Assembly: GCF_030553055.1 (NCBI RefSeq)
Contig: NZ_CP130713.1
Coordinates: 3,782,001 to 3,846,000, forward strand
DNA length: 64,000 nucleotides
Source: Streptomyces sp. XD-27
GTDB taxonomy: Bacteria; Actinomycetota; Actinomycetes; Streptomycetales; Streptomycetaceae
Direction of reading: 5' to 3'
Shown piece by piece: positions 35,553 to 45,976 of the stretch; positions within the stretch are counted from its first letter, which is position 1; every line of letters begins with the position of its first letter. The notes under the pieces were generated by a model that made no database searches, had not been told where the DNA came from, and saw only the letters and a list, made by a program, of their open reading frames with translations. A program made the translations under genes and the position numbers.

Positions 35553-36086
35553 TCAGTTCTCGTCGTCCGGCTTCTCGTCGTCGCCGGACTCGATGTCGGC
35601 CTCCAGGCCGAGCTGCTCGACCAGCCACTTGTCGAACTCGATCGACGCCCGCACCCAGCTGACCGTGCTGGAGACGAAGTGCTCCAGGCTGACGCCGGTG
35701 CCGATGAGCATCTGCGCCTCACCGATCAGCCGGACGGTGCCGTCGTCGTTGGTGTGGCTGTAGACCTTGGGCCACAGCGTGCGGCGGTTCCAGTCGTCGA
35801 CGACCTCCAGAAGCTGGTGCTTCGTGTCGATCTCGTGCGGCCGGTCGTAGAACGTACGGACCGAGAAGACCTGCTGGTCCTGCTCGCCGCGGAACATGAA
35901 GTACGTACGGAACTGCTCCCACGGCGCGACGAGGTCGTTCTCCTCGTCGACGACGTACTTCAGCTCCATCTGCTCCAGCAGCTGCTTGACCAGGTCCTGG
36001 TCCGGAATGACGGGGCCAAGCGGACCGCTCGGCTCCGGCTCTGGCTGGCCCCCGAAGTTCGGAATCGAGGACGGGTCGATGCTCAC
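35553..36086 (-). CDS. YbjN domain protein
   Basis: A 177-residue acidic protein of the YbjN family (T3SS-chaperone-like fold): DLVKQLLEQMELKYVVDEENDLVAPW, TYFMFRGEQDQQVFSVRTFYDRP, EVVDDWNRRTLWPKVY and an acidic C-terminus. YbjN homologues affect stress and motility in enterobacteria; the role in Streptomyces is unknown. GTG start 36086 with AAGGG upstream. Confidence 0.85.
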   Translation of the reverse strand: MSIDPSSIPNFGGQPEPEPSGPLGPVIPDQDLVKQLLEQMELKYVVDEENDLVAPWEQFRTYFMFRGEQDQQVFSVRTFYDRPHEIDTKHQLLEVVDDWNRRTLWPKVYSHTNDDGTVRLIGEAQMLIGTGVSLEHFVSSTVSWVRASIEFDKWLVEQLGLEADIESGDDEKPDDEN

Positions 36087-36191
36087 CGTGGATTTCCCTT
36101 CGTATGGATACGGCCATCCTCCCCCACACCCGCCCGGTCGCCGCAACCCCAGACGGGGCCGATCCGCCGAGGGCTGACATGATCCGTCCCC

Positions 36192-36362
36192 ATGGACGAC
36201 AGACCCGCCAGTTGGGGGAAGTTCTTCCGCGTACTGGTCTACGCCTTTGTGGCGGCATTCGCCCTGGCAGCGGCGTTCGCGGTACCCCTGATGTGGGGCG
36301 GAAACCAGTTCCTCGGCGAAGACGGTCCGCACCGCGGCCCGCTCAAGAGCGCGATCCGCTGA
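36192..36362 (+). CDS. Small single-helix membrane protein
   Basis: A 56-residue protein, MDDRPASWGKFFRVLVYAFV..., with one membrane helix (about 13-36) and a polar C-terminal tail ending KSAIR. Divergent from YbjN. No family recognised; the charge pattern and composition look like a real membrane peptide. Confidence 0.6.
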   Translation: MDDRPASWGKFFRVLVYAFVAAFALAAAFAVPLMWGGNQFLGEDGPHRGPLKSAIR

Positions 36363-36372
36363 CGACCCCGGC

Positions 36373-36471
36373 GTGGCCGCGGCCCCGGGGCACGCCTACG
36401 AGACAGTCGTCCACGTGACCTATGAGAGCCGCCACACGGCCCTGGTGCGCCTGGATGCGCTCACCTACTGA
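36373..36471 (+). CDS. Possible 32-residue conserved peptide
   Basis: GTG at 36373 opens a short frame, AYETVVHVTYESRHTALVRL core, ending LDALTY. The beta-strand-like pattern is unlike random GC-rich translation, but there is no ribosome-binding site and the frame is very short. Confidence 0.3.
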   Translation: MAAAPGHAYETVVHVTYESRHTALVRLDALTY

Positions 36472-36475
36472 GCGG

Positions 36476-36508
36476 GCCGGGGCGGGGGCCAGGCTCCCGC
36501 CCCCGGGC
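36476..36508. terminator. Likely clpB terminator
   Basis: GCCGGGGCGGG pairs with CCCGCCCCCGGGC with small bulges, just beyond the clpB stop. Confidence 0.4.
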
Positions 36509-36517
36509 ACTGGACGC

Positions 36518-39103
<2,586 letters not shown>

Positions 39104-39172
39104 GACTGGCTGCTCCTCCTCGCGCGATCGACAACGGCCTGTCGGCAGCCTGCTCAAGCCAACATACGATAA

Positions 39173-39193
39173 GTTGAGTCTATTCCACTCAAG
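39173..39193. promoter_or_regulatory. HAIR operator for HspR, upstream of clpB
   Basis: On the minus strand it reads CTTGAGT-N7-ACTCAAC; the HspR consensus is CTTGAGT-N7-ACTCAAG, so 13 of 14 defined bases match. It is about 70 nt before clpB and also about 35 nt before the divergent oxidoreductase gene. Confidence 0.88.
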
Positions 39194-39226
39194 GCGCTCG
39201 CGACAGGTTGCCTATAGGTTCATCCC

Positions 39227-39661
39227 ATGGCGATCGACTTCCGGAACCCCGACCCTCTGTACCTCGGCTTCTGGCGCGAGCGCCACCTGTGCACGCTCAC
39301 CACGCTCCGCCCCGACGGCACCCCGCACGTCGTCCCCGTAGGCGTCACCTACGACCCGGAGGCCGGGCTCGCCCGCGTCATCACCAACAAGACCAGCCGC
39401 AAGGTCGCCAACGTCCTGGCCGCGGGCCCCGACGGCGCCCCGGTCTCGGTCTGCCAGTGGGCCGACGTCCGCTGGGCCACGCTGGAGGGCCGCGCGGTCA
39501 TCCGCACGGACGCGGCCCGCGTCGAGGACGCGGTGCGCCGCTACGCCGAACGCTACGAGCGCACCCCCGCCCCGAACCCGGACCGCGTCCTGATCGAGAT
39601 CGCCCTGACCCGGGCCCTGGGCCGGGTCACGGCTCCTCGCCTCAGGGCTCCTCGTCAATGA
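39227..39661 (+). CDS. PPOX-class F420-dependent oxidoreductase family protein
   Basis: A 144-residue split-barrel flavin/F420-binding protein: RHLCTLTTLRPDGTPHVVPVGV, VITNKTSRKVANV, SVCQWADVRWATLEGRAVI. Such proteins use F420 or FMN; the substrate is unknown. Its start is 34 nt from the HAIR operator, so HspR may also affect it. Its 3' end overlaps the antisense gene 39642-39935 by 20 nt. Confidence 0.85.
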   Translation: MAIDFRNPDPLYLGFWRERHLCTLTTLRPDGTPHVVPVGVTYDPEAGLARVITNKTSRKVANVLAAGPDGAPVSVCQWADVRWATLEGRAVIRTDAARVEDAVRRYAERYERTPAPNPDRVLIEIALTRALGRVTAPRLRAPRQ

Positions 39662-39935
39662 CCTCCAGATTCACGAACCGCGGCTCACCCTCGCACAGCG
39701 ACCGGAACTGATCCGCCATGCGCCGCGTCTCGGGCAGCGCGTTGTTGACCATTGCCTGCTCGTACGACGGGAACTCGACGATGTCGACGTAGTGGCGGGG
39801 GTGCTCCCGGTCCCGCGTGTGGAACTCGTGCGTCACCGTGCGCCTCCCCTCCGTCGCCATCATCCACTCGTCCATGAGCCGCGACATCTCTTCTTCACGC
39901 GTCGTCTCGTACTCGATGACCTGCATGAACTTCAT
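39642..39935 (-). CDS. Small ABM-type (dimeric ferredoxin-like fold) hypothetical protein
   Basis: A 97-residue protein with the pattern of antibiotic-biosynthesis-monooxygenase-like barrels: MQVIEYETTREEEMSRLMDEW, HYVDIVEFPSYEQAMVNN, LPETRRMADQFRSLCEGEPRFVNLEV. Function unknown. It starts 3 nt after the cupin gene's stop, one operon. Confidence 0.7.
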   Translation of the reverse strand: MKFMQVIEYETTREEEMSRLMDEWMMATEGRRTVTHEFHTRDREHPRHYVDIVEFPSYEQAMVNNALPETRRMADQFRSLCEGEPRFVNLEVIDEEP

Positions 39936-39938
39936 GGC

Positions 39939-40307
39939 CTAGGCGTCCTCTTCCACGCGGGCGTAGCTCTGGGCCATGACACCGGCGAAGTCGTACAGGA
40001 CGCACGGCTCGTTGCCGACCACCCAGGCGTCGTGCCCGGCCGGGATGACGAAGACGTCCCCGGGCCCGATCTCGGCCTCGGCGCCGTCGTCCATGCGGAT
40101 CCGCATCCGGCCCTTGACCACGAACCCGTTGTGGTGGACCTGGCAGCTCTCGGTCTTCGCGATCGGCTTCACCGACTCCGACCACTGCCAGCCGGGCTCG
40201 AACGTCCCGACGGCGAAGTCCAGCCCGGTCATGTGCAGCGCGTCGAGGTGTCCTCGGGGAAAGTCGCGCCGCTCATCCGGCTTCTCGATCGTCTTGACTT
40301 CCAACAT
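39939..40307 (-). CDS. Cupin domain protein
   Basis: A 122-residue single cupin barrel: ESCQVHHNGFVVKGRMRIRMDDG (metal-ligand region) and PGDVFVIPAGHDAWVVGNEPCVLYDF. ATG 40307 follows a perfect AGGAGGT. Operon with the ABM-like gene. Confidence 0.85.
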   Translation of the reverse strand: MLEVKTIEKPDERRDFPRGHLDALHMTGLDFAVGTFEPGWQWSESVKPIAKTESCQVHHNGFVVKGRMRIRMDDGAEAEIGPGDVFVIPAGHDAWVVGNEPCVLYDFAGVMAQSYARVEEDA

Positions 40308-40365
40308 GGCGGTACCTCCTGCCGTACCTCCATGGTGCGCCTGATCGCGGCGGGCAGCGCCGTGA

Positions 40366-40560
40366 TCACGCGTCACCGCGGCCCGCGCCCCAGTCCCACA
40401 GCGCCTGGAGCACCGGCCCGAGGTCGCGGCCGCGCGGCGTCAGCTCGTAAGCGACGGTCGGCGGCCGGCCGGGGGTGCGCTCGCGCCGGACCACGCCCGC
40501 CGCCGCCGGCTGTGCCAGGCGGTCGGTGAGCACCTTGTCGGAAAGGGCGGGGAGCGCGGC
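40366..40560 (-). pseudogene. HxlR-family regulator, 5' truncated remnant
   Basis: An open stretch without a start encodes the C-terminal half of an HxlR winged-helix regulator (LPALSDKVLTDRLAQPA, GVVRRERTPGRPPTVAYELTPRGRDL, ending ALWDWGAGRGDA). The helix-turn-helix N-terminus is missing. It stops at a junction with the 3' end of a gene on the other strand. Confidence 0.7.
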
Positions 40561-40635
40561 GGCCCGGACGGCCGCTGGCGCTACGCGATCGACAGCCCCT
40601 TCGGCGCGGAACGCCCTCCGTCCTCGGCGGACTGA
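40561..40635 (+). pseudogene. 3' remnant of a SnoaL/NTF2-like gene
   Basis: Twenty-four codons reading GPDGRWRYAIDSPFG to a TGA match the C-terminus typical of SnoaL-like ketosteroid-isomerase-fold proteins. HxlR and SnoaL genes are often divergent neighbours; here both lack their 5' parts and meet head to head. Confidence 0.5.
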
Positions 40636-40636
40636 C

Positions 40637-40668
40637 GACGCCCCGCCGGGCGGACCCGGCGGGGCGTC
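40637..40668. terminator. Bidirectional terminator
   Basis: Perfect 14-bp stem, GACGCCCCGCCGGG (40637-40650) and its complement (40655-40668), loop CGGA. Confidence 0.7.
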
Positions 40669-40698
40669 AGGTGCGGCAGCGGCCGCCGGATACGGGGC

Positions 40699-41859
40699 TC
40701 AGGTGCGGTAGGCGTAGTAGGCCGAGTCCGAGTTGGAGGCCACGATGCTCGCCAGCGACTTCCGGTAGGTGTTGACCGAGTGGTAGGTCATGTACGGCAT
40801 ACCGGTCCTGCTGCGGTACGTGGTGACCATGGTGTGGTCCTTGGAGCCGTCCTTGTCGAAGTCCATCTGGAGGATGTCCCCGACCTCCATCTGGTACGCG
40901 TTGGAGAGGTTCGTCGCCCGCTTGTGGTGCAGCGTGAACCACGACCACTCGTTGGCCCCGACCCAGGACGTCGACTGGTACGAAGAGCTGTACCACCAGT
41001 TGCGGTAGTCCGCGTAGTCACCGGAGTCGTGCTTCCAGCCGCCCGCCTTGAGGGACTGGCTGACGAAGTTGGTGCAGTCCCCGCCGTCGTCGTTGAACTT
41101 CCGGTAGGCGGGGTTGTAGTTCCGCCAGTACTTCTCGGCGTAGGTCGCCATGGCCTTGTAGTCGTACGGGGTGGCCCCCGGCGTCCTCGGCTTCCGCTGC
41201 GCCGGCCACGACGTGGACGCGGGCTTCGCGCTGGGGATGCCGTCCTCCGCGTCCGGGGCCGCCACCGTGGCGGGCGCGTTGATCGCCCGGGGGCCGTCGT
41301 CCGTCGCCCTGATGCCCGTCAGCTCCCACTTCCCGTCCGGCGAAGCGGCGAAGCTCAGCTCGTGGTGGGCCTGGAAACCGGTCGTCGCGGGCTCGTCACC
41401 GCGGATCTTCTTGTACGTGAGCGTCGTGGTCTCGGTGACCTGGACCGTCGCGCGTCCGTCCTTGACGCGGGTCTTGTCCACGGTGGTCCGGGTGTCCGCC
41501 GCGGTGTACGCCTCGCCCAGCGCGGCGAGCCGCGCCTTGCGGGTCCGCAGCGAGGACACCGCGGTGCCCTCGGCCCGCGCGAGCCCGCCCGACAGGCGGA
41601 CCTTCGCGTCGCCCAGCGGCGCCAGGCGCCGCACCGGCCGGGTGTCGAGAAGCGCTGCCGTACGGTCGGTCAGGACGGCGTCGGCGATACGGGCGAAGGA
41701 CTTGGTCGTAGCGCGGTCCGCCACCGCGGCGTCGCCCGAGGTGTTCCCCGCCGCGTTCTTCCCAGCGCTCGCGGCCGAGGCCGAGGCCGGCAGCAGCACA
41801 GCCGACAGCGCCACGGTCAGCACCGTCCCAACAGCCGCTCTGAGCACCGTTGTTCTCAT
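40699..41859 (-). CDS. Secreted amidase domain (Amidase_6) protein
   Basis: A 386-residue exported protein. The signal peptide is MRTTVLRAAVGTVLTVALSAVLLPASASA. A middle region of about 200 residues is followed by an Amidase_6 (papain-like NlpC-related) domain: YDYKAMATYAEKYWRNYNPAYRKFNDDGGDCTNFVSQSL with the catalytic Cys in GGDCTNFVS, VGDILQMDFDKDG and DHTMVTTY with the catalytic His. Cell-wall or peptide amidase activity is likely. Start ATG 41859. Confidence 0.87.
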   Translation of the reverse strand: MRTTVLRAAVGTVLTVALSAVLLPASASAASAGKNAAGNTSGDAAVADRATTKSFARIADAVLTDRTAALLDTRPVRRLAPLGDAKVRLSGGLARAEGTAVSSLRTRKARLAALGEAYTAADTRTTVDKTRVKDGRATVQVTETTTLTYKKIRGDEPATTGFQAHHELSFAASPDGKWELTGIRATDDGPRAINAPATVAAPDAEDGIPSAKPASTSWPAQRKPRTPGATPYDYKAMATYAEKYWRNYNPAYRKFNDDGGDCTNFVSQSLKAGGWKHDSGDYADYRNWWYSSSYQSTSWVGANEWSWFTLHHKRATNLSNAYQMEVGDILQMDFDKDGSKDHTMVTTYRSRTGMPYMTYHSVNTYRKSLASIVASNSDSAYYAYRT

Positions 41860-41942
41860 TGCATACCCCCACATCGCTTCCGGCCCGGACGGGCCGTACA
41901 CGGAGCCCTCGCATGAACTCCAGTTTGTGAAGGATACGTGGA

Positions 41943-41974
41943 GCCCCGCCGCTGTCCAGAGGAAGCGGCGGGGC
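41943..41974 (-). terminator. Probable TetR-gene terminator
   Basis: GCCCCGCCGCT (41943-41953) pairs with AGCGGCGGGGC (41964-41974). The spacer 41860-42121 otherwise holds only the amidase promoter region. Confidence 0.4.
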
Positions 41975-42121
41975 AGATTCCGCAGGGAGAGCCGGCACTT
42001 CGCGATGACCCCCGAACACCGCGACCGCCTGCACTCACCACTCTTCCGCGCGCCCGAACCGCCGTCGTCAGCCGACAGGCCGGATCGGACTCCACATCAC
42101 GACGGAGCACGGCGCTCCGGC

Positions 42122-42817
42122 TCATCCCTCGGAGGTACGCGCGCGGCGGGCCGCGAGGCGACCTTCGAGGCCGTCGAGGAGCGCCGAGAGGCCGAGTTCG
42201 AAGGTCTTGTCGGGGGCCGCGAGGTACTCGGCGGAGTCCGTCCCGATGCGGCTGCGCAGGCGCGGGAACCGCTCGGCGACCTCAACGGCCTTGGCCATGG
42301 TCTGCTGGATCAGCTCTTCCGGGTCGCCGCCGTCGCGACTCAGACGCCGCGTCAACGACGCCGCGGCCGACGCGCCGAGGGCGTTGCCGAGGACGTACGT
42401 GAAGACACCGGCCGCCGCCTGGTCCGCCTCCGCGCCGACGAAGCCCGCCTTCTCGTAGACGGCGAGGCTGTGGTCGTCGTGGCGCGACTTGCCGGGCCCG
42501 TAGAGGACGTAGGAGCCGAAGGCCTGCACGAGCCACGGGTGGCGGATGAGCATCGCGTGCAGGCCGGTGGCCATCGAGGTGGCGGCCGCGCGCCAGTCGA
42601 CCGCGTCGAGGTCGGGCAGCTCGATCTCGTTCCACACGTGGTCGCCGACGAGCAGGACGAGGTCGTCCTTGTTCTTGACGTGCCAGTACACGGCGGTGGC
42701 GACGGTCCCGAGCCGCTTGCCCAGGGCGCGCATGTTGAGCCCTTCGAGACCTTCCTCGTCGAGGAGTTCGACGGCGGTCCGGACGATCTGTTCCCTGGTC
42801 AGCGAGGTGCGCGGCAT
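42122..42817 (-). CDS. TetR-family repressor
   Basis: A 231-residue regulator: N-terminal helix-turn-helix (TREQIVRTAVELLDEEGLEGLNMRALGKRLGTVATAVYWHVKNKDDL) and a TetR_C-type all-helical ligand domain with IRHPWLVQAFGSYV. Divergent from a serine hydrolase gene; the spacer contains repeated palindromic half-sites that are its probable operator. Confidence 0.92.
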   Translation of the reverse strand: MPRTSLTREQIVRTAVELLDEEGLEGLNMRALGKRLGTVATAVYWHVKNKDDLVLLVGDHVWNEIELPDLDAVDWRAAATSMATGLHAMLIRHPWLVQAFGSYVLYGPGKSRHDDHSLAVYEKAGFVGAEADQAAAGVFTYVLGNALGASAAASLTRRLSRDGGDPEELIQQTMAKAVEVAERFPRLRSRIGTDSAEYLAAPDKTFELGLSALLDGLEGRLAARRARTSEG

Positions 42818-42903
42818 GCCCCCACGATAAGACACCACCCCGCCGCCCTGCACTAAGTTCAGCCCATCACTTGCACTTAGTTCAATCGTTCCTCTAACGT
42901 TCC

Positions 42904-42922
42904 ACTTGAACTTAGTTCAAGT
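42904..42922. promoter_or_regulatory. Palindromic TetR operator
   Basis: ACTTGAAC-TTA-GTTCAAGT, perfect 8-bp arms. Related half-sites CACTTAGTTCAA (from 42874) and CACTAAGTTCAG (from 42850) lie in the same spacer. Confidence 0.7.
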
Positions 42923-42940
42923 CCATCGAAGGGGAATGAG

Positions 42941-44352
42941 ATGTCGCAGGCAGAGCTGTCGAAGTTCGTGGAGACGACCGCCGCGGAGCTCGGCATACCC
43001 GGCGTCGCCGTCGGGGTGTGGGCCGACGGCCAGGAGATCTACGCGTGCCACGGCGTGACGAGCGTCGAGCACCCGCTGCCCGTCGACGAGAACACGCTGT
43101 ACCAGCTGGCCTCGGTCACCAAGACCTACACGGCGACCGCGCTCATGCGTCTGGTCGCGGACGGGCTGGTCGAACTGGACGCCCCGGTGCGCCGGTACGT
43201 TCCCGAGCTCACGCTGACGGACGAGCGGGCCGCCGCGGAGATCACCGTGCTGAACCTGCTCAACCACACCGCGGGCCTGGACTGGGGCGTCATCAACGAC
43301 ACCGGCGACGGGGACGACGCCCTGGCCGGCTATGTGGCGTCGATGGCCGAGCTGGAGCTGATCGCGCCGCCCGGCACCCGGTCCTCGTACAGCCAGGCGG
43401 GGTACAACCTGGTGGGGCGGATCCTGGAGAAGGTCACCGGCATGACGTACGAGCGGGCCGTCTCCTCACTCGTCCTGGAACCGCTGGGCCTGTCGGAAAG
43501 CCTCTTCGCGCCCAACGACGTCATGACGCGGCGGTTCGCCGTGGGGCACAACCGCGACGAGGACGGCACGCTGTCCGTCGCGCGGCCGTGGACACCCACC
43601 ACGCGCGGCAACCGACCCGGCGGGGGCCTCGTCTCGTCGGCGGCCGACCAGCTGCGCTGGGCGAGGTTCCACATGGGCGACGGCCGGGCGGAGAGCGGCG
43701 TCCGCGTCCTCCCCGCCGACCTCCTGCAGCGGATGAAGGAGCCGACGGTCGCGCTGCGGGGCAGCGCGGAAGGCGACGCCATGGGCATCGGCTGGTTCCT
43801 GCGCGACGTGGACGGCGTCCGTACGGTCGGCCACGGCGGTTCGGCGAACGGCAACTTCGCCGAGCTGCTCACCGTGCCCGAACGCGACTTCGCCGTCGTC
43901 ACCCTGTCCAACGCCGGCCCGAACGGCATCCTCTTCAACCAGGCCGTGGTCCGCTGGGTCCTCCAGACGTATCTCGGGGTCACCGACCAGGACCCGGAGC
44001 CGCTGCCGTACGACGAGGTGCGGGCGCGGGCCCAGGAGATCGCCGGGGCCTACGAGATCGACGCCATGACGCTCACGATCGACGCGGACGGGACGGACGG
44101 GACGGACGGAACGGGGCTGACGATGGAGGTCGTGATCAAACCGGAGATCCGCGCCGCGGCCGACACCGACCTCCCCCGGACTACGCGCCGTTCACCATCG
44201 GCCTGCTGCCCGGCGAGGGGGACGAGTACGTCGTCACGAGCGGCGGCTTGAAGGGCCGGCGCGGCTTCTTCACCCGCGACGAGAGCGGCACGATCGTGGG
44301 CGTCGACCTCGGGGGCCGCATGTTCACCCGGCTTCCGTCGACGTCGGAGTAG
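42941..44352 (+). pseudogene. Serine hydrolase (class C beta-lactamase family), frame broken near the 3' end
   Basis: From ATG 42941 the frame encodes a beta-lactamase/D-Ala-D-Ala-carboxypeptidase-type hydrolase: catalytic SVTK (QLASVTKTYTATALM), YSQAGYN (Tyr motif) and HGGSANG near 290. The C-terminal domain begins normally, then after TDLP the frame changes; the true end (DYAPFTIGLLPGEGDEYVV...FTRLPSTSE) continues in the +1 neighbour. Six C are needed at 44173 for DLPPDY; five are present. With one base restored the protein is about 470 residues. The catalytic domain is untouched, so the shorter product might still fold. Divergent TetR gene probably regulates it. Confidence 0.85.
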
Positions 44353-44354
44353 GG

Positions 44355-44816
44355 CTACCCCTGAGGCTGCCAGGTGTAGCGGACGTCCGGCTCGCCTTCC
44401 TCATTGCGCTGTCCGTCGGTCTGCTCGACCGCGGTGAAGCCGTGCCGCTCGTAGAACCGCCGGGCCGGCCCGTTGACGTGGAACGTCCACAGCCCGAGCC
44501 CATGGGGCCGTTGCCGCTTGGCCAGTTCCATGAACCGGTCGCCGACACCGCGGCCGCGCCAGGACGGATCGAGGTAGAGCTGTTCGAGCTCCCCGCCATC
44601 GAGCACGAGGAGCCCGATCACCGCGCCCTCGGCGACGGCCACCCAGGTCTCGTACTGGGGCACGACCACGGTGGAAATCCACCCCCGCACCTCGTCGTCG
44701 CCGTGCGCGCGGCGCACGGTCGGCAGCGCGGCGGCGAAGGACCGCAGCCACACGTCGGCGATGTCGGCCGCGTCGGAGTCCACCGCACGCCGCAACACGA
44801 GCTCAGCACCGTTCAT
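44355..44816 (-). CDS. GNAT family N-acetyltransferase
   Basis: A 153-residue acetyltransferase with the CoA-binding motif DPSWRGRGVGDRFMELAKR and the C-terminal ARRFYERHGFTAVEQ. Start ATG 44816. Its stop is 2 nt from the convergent serine hydrolase stop. The first 25 codons and upstream region are duplicated at 45832-45927. Confidence 0.9.
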   Translation of the reverse strand: MNGAELVLRRAVDSDAADIADVWLRSFAAALPTVRRAHGDDEVRGWISTVVVPQYETWVAVAEGAVIGLLVLDGGELEQLYLDPSWRGRGVGDRFMELAKRQRPHGLGLWTFHVNGPARRFYERHGFTAVEQTDGQRNEEGEPDVRYTWQPQG

Positions 44817-44835
44817 AACGCGCGACTATCGCAGA
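44740..44835 (-). repeat. 96-bp duplicated segment, copy 1 (GNAT 5' end and promoter)
   Basis: Matches 45832-45927 at 86 of 96 positions, the first 44 being identical. Confidence 0.85.
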
Positions 44836-44840
44836 GCCCT

Positions 44841-44870
44841 TGGTTGCGGGAAGGGGCGGGGTAGGGGAAA
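44841..44870. repeat. Dispersed 30-bp intergenic repeat, copy 2
   Basis: Matches 14036-14065 at 27 of 30 positions; lies 25 nt past the stop of the minus-strand oxidoreductase gene. Confidence 0.6.
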
Positions 44871-44894
44871 CCCACCAGCCCCCAACGGCAGGCC

Positions 44895-45521
44895 CTAGGC
44901 GGAGCGGCGGGTGACCACCTTGATGTTGAACGTGTGGGCACCCAGACCGCCCGCGATGCCCGAGAAGAGCAGGGCGAAGTGCTCCTGTCCGCGTGCGGTG
45001 GTGATACCGCCGATGTCCAGCTGGGACGACGGGGGCCAGCCGAGGTCGGTGAGCAGCCGACCGGTGGTCCGTTTGGCTTCGGCGTCGTCGCCGGAGAGGA
45101 AGACGGTGCTCGGGCCGTCGAGACCGTCCGGGTCGGTCATCGCGGTGGAGTCCATGGTGCACAGCGTCTTGACGACGGGGGTCAGGGGGAAGGCTTCCTG
45201 GATCTGTTCACCCAGGCTGCTGTTGGGGTGCGACAGCTCGGTGAAGTCGTCGGAGAGGCCGACCCCGACATCGATCAGCAGGGTGCCGGCCAGCGCCGGT
45301 GCCCCGATGGAGTGCAGCAGTTCCACGGAGACGTCCCCTGGGGTGGCGTTGACCAGTACCTCTGCGTGGGCGGCTGTCTCGCTCAGGCCCGCCACGGGGA
45401 GACCGAGGTCTGTCCGTTCCTCAGGCCGACGTGAACCAAGGAGCACGTCGTGCCCTGCGGCGCTCCAACCGTGAGCCAGTGCTCGGGCGACGTTTCCGGT
45501 GCCAAGTAGTCCTATACGCAT
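44895..45521 (-). CDS. NADPH-dependent F420 reductase-like oxidoreductase
   Basis: A 208-residue Rossmann protein: GLLGTGNVARALAHGWSAAGHDVLLGSRRPE (dinucleotide loop with SRR for NADPH phosphate), VLVNATPGD, DVGVGLSD and a helical C-terminus. The family (F420:NADP oxidoreductase/ProC-like) reduces cofactor F420 or similar; the partner is not evident. Start ATG 45521. Confidence 0.82.
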   Translation of the reverse strand: MRIGLLGTGNVARALAHGWSAAGHDVLLGSRRPEERTDLGLPVAGLSETAAHAEVLVNATPGDVSVELLHSIGAPALAGTLLIDVGVGLSDDFTELSHPNSSLGEQIQEAFPLTPVVKTLCTMDSTAMTDPDGLDGPSTVFLSGDDAEAKRTTGRLLTDLGWPPSSQLDIGGITTARGQEHFALLFSGIAGGLGAHTFNIKVVTRRSA

Positions 45522-45648
45522 GCTGTGACGCTAACCGTCGCCGGGGCCCGGCGAATCGGACCGCAGACCCGGGTGGACCGGCGCCAAAGACGTAGTCCTG
45601 TGGTCTCTCGCCACCCACGCCGTCCCGGCGCCGCGCGGCACCAGCCGC

Positions 45649-45843
45649 TCAGCTGTCTCCGTCGAACCGGCCGGACTTCGCGGCGCGGAGGAAGGCGGCG
45701 AGGGTGGTGGGGGTGGTGGCGAGGACGACGGCGGGGTCGTCGCCCTCGCGGAGCCGTACGAGGCCGTCAGCTGCGCTGAGCTCCACGCAGTTGTTGTCCG
45801 GGCCGGTTCCGGAGAACGACGACTTCCGCCAGACCGCAGCCAC
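45649..45843 (-). CDS. Orphan DUF397 protein with rearranged 5' end
   Basis: A 64-residue DUF397 protein: VAAVWRKSSFSGTGPDNNCVELS, VRLREGDDPAVVLATTPTTLAAFLRAAKSGRFDGD. No XRE partner is adjacent. Its start and leader come from a duplicated GNAT 5' fragment; GTG 45843 lies inside that fragment in another frame. It may therefore be expressed from the GNAT promoter copy or not at all. Confidence 0.7.
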   Translation of the reverse strand: MAAVWRKSSFSGTGPDNNCVELSAADGLVRLREGDDPAVVLATTPTTLAAFLRAAKSGRFDGDS

Positions 45844-45927
45844 ACGTCGGCGATGTCGGCCGCGTCGGAGTCCACTGCTCGCCGAAACACGAGCTCGGAA
45901 GTGCTCACAGCGCGCGACTATCGCAGA
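45832..45927 (-). repeat. 96-bp duplicated segment, copy 2
   Basis: The second copy of the GNAT 5' end, ending exactly where the DUF397 coding sequence begins. Confidence 0.85.
45844..45908 (-). pseudogene. N-terminal fragment of a GNAT gene
   Basis: GTG 45908 opens MSTSELVFRRAVDSDAADIADV, the counterpart of the intact gene's MNGAELVLRRAVDSDAADIADV, then runs into DUF397 sequence in the wrong frame. Confidence 0.75.
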
Positions 45928-45976
45928 TGGGCGATCCCGACGCATCCGGATTCGAGATCGCCTCGCGGCCTACGCC

